Origin: Ottelia alismoides
Taxonomy: Eukaryota > Streptophyta > Magnoliopsida > Alismatales > Hydrocharitaceae
DNA length: 64,000 nucleotides
NCBI GenBank assembly: GCA_037367405.1
Contig: JAZKJV010006056.1
Span: 104,501 to 168,500, forward strand
Reading direction: 5' to 3'
Shown here piece after piece: positions 61,701-64,000 of this stretch. The notes under the pieces were generated by a model, which saw only the letters and a program-made list of their open reading frames with translations, made no database searches and was not told the origin of the DNA. Positions within the stretch are counted from its first letter, which is position 1; the number at the start of each line of letters is the position of its first letter. A program made the position numbers and the translations under genes.

Positions 61701-62912
61701 CCGGCAATTTGGATCTAGATGTAGGCCATTATTTATGAAAACTGGTCTTGACAACTTGTTGGGATTAGGTTTAATTTGATCCAATCTCTAGATTTTTTCC
61801 TCTTATTCTGTACCAAATTATTATTATTTTCTCTCGGGTTATTCTGAACCTACGAGGGGGGAAAACCACGTTCCCTCATTTATTACTGCATCTACTTTCA
61901 GATTGAAGTCTCTTATCCCTGTAATTTTCTATGAAATATTTGCAGATAAAGGTGCCTGAAATCATTGAAGCGGACCCTTTCATTAAAGCTCGTACCTGGA
62001 AGACAGACTTGCTTCCATCTCCCAAAGAGACGGAACAGCCTAGTCCTGTCTCTGTGCTTGACTCTCTTGATGAAGATGGGAAATCCAGACCTGGATGCTT
62101 CCAAAGAGTTAATGATGAGCTTCAATGTATATGCTATTATCTATCTGTTCTTACATAAATAACATCATCGTATTTTCCCGTTTCAATATATCTGGGGCGG
62201 ACACTGTAGCGTGTTCCCCCCTTTTTGGATAAAATAAATAAATTTAACATCACTGTTCAATTCATCACGCATCATACCCTCTTTGTGTGCAGCTCTTCGA
62301 CTCCAGCTGCAGCTTCTCAGGTCAGACTCAGCAAGTACTTGCAGCCAAGAATCAGAAACGCTTATCGATGAAGATATAAATCATGACACAGTTGACGAGA
62401 ATCAAAATATCCCGCAATTTTACACATGTGAAGAAGATCGGGATTTCACTTATGTCTTGAGGATCTTGACTGATTCTGGACTCCAACGAGCCACGATGGA
62501 TGAGATTCTCGATGCGTGCCACCGACCTGAATTCCCGATAGATCCTGTTGTTTTTGCAAAGCTCGAGAAATTGTACGAGCCATCTGTCTGGTTACGAAAC
62601 GAAAGAAAGTTGCTCTTCGACCTTGTGAACTGCATTCTTTCGGAAGTTCTTGCATCGAAAAAGGGTCTGCTCCCATGGGTGCAACCTGACAAACTATTTG
62701 GGGCTATTCCTGATAGGAAGGTGTTTGCTGAAGATGTTTGGGGCTCTCTGGTGAGGAGAAAGCTTGATTCCAAATGCAGTCCGGCAAGATCATTTTTGGA
62801 CGAGAGCTGGCTCAAGGTTGCAGATGATATTGACTCAATCAGCAAGGATGTAGAAATGATGGTTAGAGATGAACTTTTGGATGAGATTGTTTCTGAACTC
62901 ATAATCAGGTAG
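28616..62912 (+). CDS. TRM/LONGIFOLIA-type protein (VARLMGL motif + DUF4378), five exons
   Basis: The coding exons are 28616-28721, 30284-30357, 32342-34171, 61946-62126 and 62293-62912. They total 2,811 nt, or 936 residues plus stop. All introns have GT-AG ends and the phases agree (1, 0, 0, 1), so the frame is continuous. Visible marks are GLIARLMGLDSLP near residue 89, a Ser/Arg-rich middle with RHLSRKWSM and LAEMLALSDGE, QPSPVSVLDS in exon 4, and a C-terminal DUF4378 region in exon 5. Proteins of this group bind TON1/PP2A-type complexes at cortical microtubules and influence cell shape and division plane. That role is known from Arabidopsis relatives and is inferred here. No premature stop is seen, so the gene looks functional. 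Intron 3 (27,774 bp) is packed with transposons. Confidence 0.85.
28722..30283 (+). other. Intron 1 of the TRM-type gene
   Basis: This 1,562-bp intron runs from GTGAAG to a T-rich acceptor (TTTTTTTGACTAG). Apart from T-rich stretches near 29,040-29,190, I see no transposon with definable ends in it. Confidence 0.6.
30284..30357 (+). CDS. TRM-type gene, coding exon 2 (74 nt)
   Basis: This small exon is too short to stand out on its own. It follows TTTTTTTGACTAG and is closed by AATAGG|GTGAGA. It encodes RRQGISDDSMNMTKNAKPQ... and joins phase 1 on the left to phase 0 on the right, exactly as exons 1 and 3 require. The call rests on phase and splice sites, not on a known domain. Confidence 0.6.
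30801..31021. mobile_element. hAT-type MITE rich in CGATAT motifs, in intron 2
   Basis: The 221-bp unit begins CATGGTAGGCAATATC and ends in the imperfect inverse, GATATTTCCTTCCATG. The flanking 8-mers CTTTGAGG (30793-30800) and CTTTAAGG (31022-31029) match at 7 of 8 positions. The body consists largely of CGATATCG, CGATATAT and ATATCGCC words in both orientations, so it can fold extensively. It carries no coding sequence. Confidence 0.8.
32043..32136 (+). mobile_element. Short tRNA-derived SINE in intron 2
   Basis: The 94-bp element carries an A-box-like TGGTCTAGTGG and a B-box-like GGGTTCCAACCC at tRNA spacing, then a C/T-rich stretch and a short A tail. It is flanked by a perfect 17-bp duplication, AAACACTACTCTTGTAA, at 32026-32042 and 32137-32153. 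This is the signature of LINE-assisted retroposition. It lies about 205 bp upstream of exon 3, in the sense orientation. Confidence 0.88.
32342..34171 (+). CDS. TRM-type gene, coding exon 3 (large exon, VARLMGL motif)
   Basis: The exon is 1,830 nt (610 codons), phase 0 on both sides. It starts after TTGAATTGCAG with QNSSLKANGLPMK and ends at TCAAAG|GTTGAT. It carries the diagnostic LIARLMGLDSLP (DUF3741-type motif) about 30 residues in, then a long Ser-rich, probably disordered middle. Conserved islands include EARRHLSRKWSM, GPRTLAEMLALSDGE and KLARSRSLPSS. Reading past the donor gives only 11 more residues before a stop at 34205-34207. Confidence 0.92.
34527..34625. repeat. Tandem duplication of a ~48-bp unit in the MULE left end
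   Basis: The unit starting TACAATCTTCGTAATTATC and ending TTGCTCTGTCT is present twice, back to back and almost identical. It extends the left inverted arm relative to the right one. Confidence 0.85.
34679..34934 (+). repeat. 5' LTR of element A
   Basis: The 256-bp LTR contains a TATA box (TATATAAA, 34756-34763) framed by GGGGCT and AGCCCC, and a predicted stem-loop at 34831-34869. The stem-loop would lie about 45 nt inside the transcript. It is followed by the PBS at 34935-34946. Confidence 0.92.
34935..34946 (+). other. Primer-binding site of element A
   Basis: TGGTATCAGAGC is the initiator-methionine tRNA-type site used by many plant Copia elements. It directly abuts the LTR. Its last three bases (AGC) are also the junction with the antisense TOPLESS-like sequence. 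Confidence 0.88.
34943..35374 (-). pseudogene. TPL: TOPLESS/TPR corepressor N-terminal fragment captured in element A
   Basis: On the minus strand an open frame encodes about 144 residues that match the N-terminus of TOPLESS-family corepressors. It starts MSSLSRELVFLILQFLDEEK and includes ESGFYFNMKHFEDQV, GEWDEVERYL, GFTKVEDNRYSMKIFF and LTLENFRQNEQLSKYGDTKS. These cover the LisH and CTLH parts of the topless domain that binds EAR-type repressors. No intron interrupts it, although TOPLESS genes have many introns, so it looks like copied mRNA. It ends abruptly at the PBS and lacks the WD40 repeats. The frame is still open and extends 19 codons upstream of the native start. Confidence 0.9.
35522..35560 (-). 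pseudogene. Short ATG8-like fragment in element A
   Basis: The minus strand encodes AARIREKYPDRIP, which matches the conserved N-terminal segment of ATG8 autophagy proteins residue for residue. The match ends at a CCAG/GTAGGG junction, and the 5' leader of the TOPLESS-like piece follows. Upstream residues (LLRRQRAVGEIE) only loosely resemble ATG8. Thirteen identical residues are unlikely by chance, but the fragment is too short to be certain. Confidence 0.5.
36409..36795 (+). repeat. 60-bp minisatellite, about six units, in element A
   Basis: Units containing GGTGCTCTATTCGAGTACC and TTTTGTGGAGTTCTCCAGAG repeat every 60 bases with few differences. Because 60 is divisible by three, both strands stay open and give 20-residue peptide repeats (for example MSLPLENSTKHRYSNRAPQT). 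No protein role is implied. A second short repeat (GAACTCCACTATGTATGGA) occurs at about 36,810 and 36,859. Confidence 0.92.
37178..37433 (+). repeat. 3' LTR of element A
   Basis: The 256-bp LTR follows the polypurine tract TTGAGGGGGAG and ends TTTCAACA before the GTTTA duplication. It is nearly identical to the 5' LTR. I noticed a C/T change inside the stem-loop internal loop. Confidence 0.92.
38079..38922. repeat. Imperfect tandem duplication inside the MULE
   Basis: A unit beginning GACTTGGTGTTCTTGCAGGA (38,079) restarts at 38,579 as GACTTTGTGTTCTTGCAGGA. It includes GGAGTGGTCGGAGTCGCATG in both copies. The second copy is shorter and lacks an internal stretch of about 150 bp. The minus-strand Pro/Ser-rich frames across both copies have no recognisable domain. 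Confidence 0.8.
39206..39671. other. Intronic spacer with an unrecognised open frame
   Basis: Between the MULE and Copia B lies about 466 bp. An 80-residue plus-strand frame (39,261-39,503; contains LTSCASTLSEQILKRIHDLD) looks moderately protein-like. I recognise no family and see no splice sites of the host gene around it. Confidence 0.35.
39677..39821 (+). repeat. 5' LTR of Copia B
   Basis: The LTR is 145 bp and contains a TATA box (TATATAA, 39767-39773) inside the block CTATATAAGAGAGCCTAGGG that is shared with element C. The PBS is at 39822-39833. Confidence 0.93.
43802..43957 (+). repeat. 5' LTR of Copia C (promoter)
   Basis: The 156-bp LTR carries a TATA box (TATATAA, 43902-43908) within CTATATAAGAGAGCCTAGGG. 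The same block stands in the LTRs of B, so B and C are sister families. Transcription would run in the same direction as the host gene. Confidence 0.93.
44510..48805 (+). CDS. Copia C gag-pol polyprotein, 1,431 aa, intact
   Basis: This single frame encodes all proteins needed for Copia retrotransposition. Gag occupies about residues 1-240 (starts MSESKVDMPS). A CCHC zinc knuckle follows at 248-261 (CSYCHRTGHSEETC). The aspartic protease motif DSGATHHL is at about 344. Integrase has the HHCC part (HLRFGH...CEACQLGKH) and catalytic D530, D593 and E629, a DD35E spacing. A proline-rich linker precedes reverse transcriptase, whose active site YVDD is at about 1115. RNase H (DADYAGCPKD near 1280) ends with DIFTKPL. 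The stop lies just before the polypurine tract. The start is the first ATG after the leader that aligns with the start of element B gag. No stop or frameshift is present, so the element may be autonomous. Confidence 0.96.
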   Translation: MSESKVDMPSTDAFKGPAPIVKMDGSNYELWAMQFMSLMKSNGKKHILTEDEPAEKTGIYASWEADDSYAKVWLSGTLTMEIANDVLHQPTAKAMWDILAATYSQVRNETKMLQLQHDIFTMKQNSRPLHSLYTSLRGMFEKLYSIIPLTATPEQQKAFRNATMVGVLLAALDPEYDAARSQILADAVIPPVEDVYRRLSRIPVSSSSSTPPPSAMTVSRGRGGPPSDRGRGRGRGPQGRGGRFSQTCSYCHRTGHSEETCYSKHGFPASARVAEHSQSPLTSTADSRFDELVARLRDIMPHASGESSGGSSDIAATASASSSATASSSGRSTTPHDISDWIIDSGATHHLCRDRGRLQAYRDIPPGRSVQIADGIHSPLVGQGEVFLSSTLQLQNVLHASEFSINLLSISQITKDLNCRAIFDPSSLIFQDILTGKVIGCGSEQNGLYRLVRDSYAGVSSHSAGPVSPYIWHLRFGHLPLQKMRHLLHQISRNSSFRCEACQLGKHHRSSFPRRLSRSSSSPFELLHIDIWGPSRVPDHQGHRFYLVVVDDFSRVSWVFLLKNKSEAGNVIKNLINEVLNVFSANVKYVRTDNALEFCTRSLSQFLSSKGIIHQTTCAYTSQQNGVAERKHHHLLDITRTLLIQSCAPISFWGDAVLTACYLVNRMPSSVLGEQIPMSIIFPDKELFSLTSHVFGTVAFVHRLSPELDKLSPRAVKCVFVGYSRTQKGYRCYDPATKRYFVSADVTFFESVMYFSPACDRMVPSTTTDDIYVSPPPTLSTPESTPAPESSPGSVSTPAPPPPPPPPLPPPPIPRPIISPLPMVYTRRSGPAQTTQQPIITPQVCSDGTTTDGSDLVHVQDPSVQADTSPSSTADDDLDLPIAIRKQRRQCASYPFASQVSLHRLIGDFQRFATALSSVDIPRTYQEALQNECWRLAMEEEMRALQSRGTWSLVPAPSDASIVSCKWVFTVKCHADGTLDRYKARLVARGFTQTYGVDYMDTFSPVARHSTLRILLSVAVVRDWSISQLDMKNAFLYGDLQEEVYMQQPPGFTAEGEKHMVCRLHKAIYGLKQSPRAWFQKLSNLIEQQGFKRSNADHSLFVQKSSAGTVVIMVYVDDILVTGDDAQGIKRAKAFLGSQFVTKDLGTLRYFLGLEFARNAQGLVMTQRKYITDFLIETSMDGCKPSSIPMDPSMKLYDGDTDEVDKRRYREMVGKLLYITITRPDIAFAVSRVSQFMEQPRQVHMDAIHMILRYLKSSPGSGLLFRKDTDLSVSACADADYAGCPKDQKSISGFAVFVGGSLVSWKSKKQTVVARSNAESEYRAMAQASTEMMWVRSVLEDLHVAVPLPMKLQCDNQATLFIANNPAFHERTKHIEVDCHYTRDLIQRGLISTAHVSSGDQTTDIFTKPLLRGPFQRCSSKLSMIDIYAPP
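48813..48967 (+). repeat. 3' LTR of Copia C
   Basis: The 155-bp LTR is preceded by TGAGGGGGAG and followed by the ATTAG duplication. It matches the 5' LTR apart from one base in a T run. Confidence 0.93.
49786..49930 (+). repeat. 3' LTR of Copia B
   Basis: The 145-bp LTR is preceded by TTGAGGGGGAG and followed by AACCC. It differs from the 5' LTR at three positions by eye (GCCTGTATC, TTATTTATATT and TTCAATTG here). Confidence 0.93.
49936..50964. other. Intronic spacer, unclassified
   Basis: About 1 kb lies between Copia B and element D. The 84-residue frame at 49,912-50,166 overlaps the LTR end, and the frames at 50,592-51,042 lie on both strands. None carries a recognised motif. The segment near 50,560-50,930 resembles transposon-derived sequence, but I could not define ends. 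Confidence 0.35.
51138..51295 (+). repeat. hAT 5' terminal inverted repeat and subterminal motif cluster
   Basis: GTCGGCCGACTAGGCCGACT is followed by many further copies of CGACTA/TAGTCGGG in both directions up to about 51,290. A weaker counterpart lies at 54,875-54,977. Such clusters are typical transposase-binding regions of hAT elements. Confidence 0.8.
51534..52095 (+). other. Intron in the 5' untranslated region of the hAT transposase gene
   Basis: A GC-rich leader ends at CCAGCAG|GTAAAAC and the acceptor CTATGTAG stands directly before the start ATG at 52096. The intron is T-rich and carries direct repeats of GTACTTAGATGTTTTTATGTC (first 20 bases conserved) near 51,673, 51,733 and 51,839. 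Confidence 0.7.
52096..54542 (+). CDS. hAT transposase (BED finger, DUF659, hAT dimerisation), one in-frame stop
   Basis: The coding pieces are 52096 to about 53826, about 53890-54008 and 54107-54542. Near the N-terminus is a BED-type zinc finger (CRLCKKVIKGGVYRFKQHL ... CPK). A DUF659 region follows (LMTDAWTDMRGRSIINF). The catalytic-fold part has VQIVADNASANV and WTPCAAHSLDL, and the dimerisation domain has SSSSGCERNWSTF and KKRNRLETKKLNDLVYVRFN. It ends in an acidic tail of Asp/Glu runs. A TAA at 52930-52932 breaks an otherwise open frame. The second intron (about 53,827-53,889) would need a donor reading AT, not GT. The intron at 54009-54106 is GT-AG. The copy is probably inactive, but only just. 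Confidence 0.88.
57156..57460 (-). repeat. 5' LTR of element D
   Basis: The 305-bp LTR reads TGTTGAAATCTAAG on the plus strand and ends CATTCTCCAACA. It contains the family stem-loop (57,238-57,276) and two longer perfect inverted repeats (57,371-57,395 and 57,410-57,442). Confidence 0.88.
57580..57699. repeat. Tandem repeat, about 43-bp unit, three copies
   Basis: GAAGTCCGAAGTTCA with AAATAATAACTGAAG-like spacing recurs three times with small differences. A (CATC)n stretch follows near 57,745. The surrounding 57,466-58,485 is otherwise unclassified intron; a TATA-like CATATATAAGTAG is at about 58,239. Confidence 0.8.
58486..60601 (-). mobile_element. Small non-autonomous Copia-type LTR element E
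   Basis: The element is on the minus strand. The PBS reads GCTCTGATACCA on the plus strand (60441-60452), beside the 5' LTR at 60,453-60,601. The 3' LTR is about 58,486-58,793 and is followed by the polypurine complement CTCCCCCTTAAG. The 5' LTR is only 149 bp because about 160 bp, including the stem-loop, are deleted from it. I could not find a target duplication, and the left edge is uncertain. The interior has no gag-pol. It carries a T-rich tract (A-rich in sense, 59,660-59,900) and sequence near the PPT (GCAGCATGCAATGCTCAGCT) resembling that of element A. Confidence 0.8.
60607..61945. other. 3' end of intron 3, little recognised
   Basis: AT-rich DNA leads to the acceptor ATATTTGCAG. A short tandem repeat (CAATTGTCAAGTAGCCATCAG, first 20 bases identical) occurs twice at 61,446-61,490. 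The short frames here show no family motif. This may be the original intron sequence before transposon invasion. Confidence 0.5.
61946..62126 (+). CDS. TRM-type gene, coding exon 4 (PSPVSVLD motif)
   Basis: The exon is 181 nt, entered in phase 0 after TTGCAG and left in phase 1 at TTCAAT|GTATAT. It encodes IKVPEIIEADPFIKARTWK and, further on, EQPSPVSVLDSLDED. The QPSPVSVLD motif is a well-known conserved block of this family, normally found between the VARLMGL motif and DUF4378. This assigns the exon to the same gene as 32,342-34,171. Confidence 0.92.
62293..62912 (+). CDS. TRM-type gene, coding exon 5 (DUF4378)
   Basis: The terminal exon follows TTTGTGTGCAG; its first two bases complete the codon begun in exon 4. 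It opens with LRLQLQLLRSDSAS. It continues with the DUF4378 region: DRDFTYVLRILTDSGLQRA, DPVVFAKLEKLYEP, RNERKLLFDLVNCIL, then LDESWLKVADDIDSI and MMVRDELLDEIVSELII near the end. The length and order fit an intact C-terminus. The stop TAG is at 62910-62912. Confidence 0.94.
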
Positions 62913-63240
62913 TATATAATTCTGGTGAACAAAAGGCTAGATATTCCAGTGTAACAGAGAACAAAATCTGCATGATTTCCAGGAATCGGCAGGCTCAGGC
63001 TACATCCCTGTGATTAGCATTTTGGTGCCTGCAATTTTGTACAGTTTACTCCTTCCATCATTGCTACTGGGAAACAGTTATGTTCGGCCTTCATATACGG
63101 ACAAAACAAGCCTGAGGGAAAATATCTGAATGATGTTAGCCACATACATATTGTCATATCCAGTGGGAAATTGCGGAAGCATCCCAAAACAATAAACTTT
63201 TTTTCGAGTCCAGGAGCGAGACAATTTTCAATAATCAATT
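62913..63240 (+). other. 3' untranslated region with possible poly(A) signal
   Basis: An AATAAA hexamer at 63191-63196 lies about 280 bases after the stop and is the best polyadenylation-signal candidate. No other coding sequence is visible. Confidence 0.5.
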
Positions 63241-64000
63241 AACCATAATCATCAGAGTACCATACAATAATGGAAGAATAAAGGAACTTAACCAAAAAAA
63301 TAAAAGACTCATCAAGTCTTAACTACAGAATAAAATTAGATAAATCTATCAATAATCCCGTACATTAGCTTAATGAATCATGATAAAGCAATGACTCCTC
63401 AATTTAGCTGAGCATTTCAACCTCGTTTTCCATTAAGTTGCAAGGTTGTAAGTCAATATTAGTCAAACGAATTTGATAATGTATGCACCAATAATTTATG
63501 AGACATACCATCAATATCTATATATCATGAGTAGTAAAGAATGATATGATGACAATTCCATACAATAAGGTACATAATTCAATAAAACTAGTGAACTATA
63601 ACAAGAGTTTTCAATTATGCAAATCATCATGAGATATCAATTTCAATAACTTTTCTTAAATCTCACAATTTTTGTGTGACTATAATATCAATATCCATAT
63701 CAATATAAATCAATACCATCTGTCGATACCAAGCAGCCCGAGCTAGGATAGAAGCTACCTTGTTTCGTTGAATCAAAATTTTAAAACTAAAACAAATATC
63801 AATATGAGGTCTCCTATAAACCTCAATGCAATGGACATCAGTACCGAGTCAACCGCCGTAGCGGAAAATTGTGTAGGAGTAGTGTAGAATTACCCGTCTA
63901 CAACGATCAATTGGCGGAATTAACCGTCCGCACGACACCCGGCCAGGTCAAAGTCTCTGATGGACCAACAATGAACAATGTCTACTCCCTCACAATAATG
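63241..64000. other. Downstream intergenic DNA
   Basis: The DNA is AT-rich to about 63,720. A segment with slightly higher GC follows (ACCGAGTCAACCGCCG, GACACCCGGCCAGGTC) and looks transposon-like, but it is cut by the window end. I see no supported gene. Confidence 0.4.

Larger units (their letters stand above)
34172..61945 (+). other. Intron 3 of the TRM-type gene, 27.8 kb, filled with transposons
   Basis: The intron lies between the exon 3 donor (AAG|GTTGAT) and the exon 4 acceptor (ATATTTGCAG). It contains the Mutator-like element with LTR element A, Copia elements B and C, LTR element D with a hAT transposon, and LTR element E. Host-derived sequence seems limited to about 34,172-34,475, parts of 39,206-39,671 and 49,936-50,964, 57,466-58,485 and 60,607-61,945. 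The join is supported by matching phase and by the family order of motifs across it. Confidence 0.85.

Overview
This is repeat-rich nuclear DNA from a flowering plant. The evidence is Copia and Gypsy-type LTR retrotransposons, hAT, CACTA and Mutator-like DNA transposons, a tRNA-derived SINE, and a plant-specific gene of the TRM/LONGIFOLIA type (VARLMGL motif plus DUF4378). Exon base composition is moderate rather than very GC-rich, so a non-grass species, perhaps a non-grass monocot, is my tentative guess. The window cannot settle the species. I found no organellar, bacterial or viral genome segment, no CRISPR array, and no true tRNA or rRNA gene.

Layout. (1) 1-21,559 is one nested stack. A minus-strand non-autonomous Gypsy-like element (G1; left LTR cut by the window edge) has its 5' LTR split at 7,991/21,342 by a solo LTR (G2, duplication AAGAC). 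G2 was hit by a 1.27-kb hAT-like element (9,014-10,284) and by an 8.9-kb plus-strand non-autonomous LTR element (G3, 10,831-19,723, duplication AGATG) of the same family as G1. (2) 21,560-28,500 holds two MITE-like inverted-repeat units and a 5'-complete, 3'-truncated CACTA element with a decayed TNP2-type transposase. (3) 28,616-62,912 is the only host gene I can support: five coding exons whose phases all match, giving about 936 residues. Exons 1-3 (28.6-34.2 kb) and exons 4-5 (61.9-62.9 kb) are separated by a 27.8-kb intron made largely of transposons. (4) 62,913-64,000 is 3' flank.

The giant intron contains, in order: a Mutator-like element (34,476-39,196) with a small Copia-type element inside it (A, 34,679-37,433). 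A carries antisense pieces of a TOPLESS-type corepressor gene and, less certainly, an ATG8 gene. Next is a degenerate Copia element (B, 39,677-49,930) interrupted by a young, apparently intact relative (C, 43,802-48,967, one 1,431-codon gag-pol frame). Then come a second small LTR element (D, minus strand, 50,970-57,460) with an almost intact hAT transposon (51,138-54,977) in its LTR, and a third (E, minus strand, about 58,486-60,601). Target-site duplications support most of these boundaries.

A, D and E look like one family of non-autonomous Copia-type elements. They share a PBS, a polypurine tract, LTR sequence blocks and an A/G-rich internal tract. Their LTRs also share a stem-loop in which both sides of the stem change together between copies, which is the least expected signal I found. 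The host gene and the transposons have no common pathway; the biological question is how the gene is still spliced across this intron.
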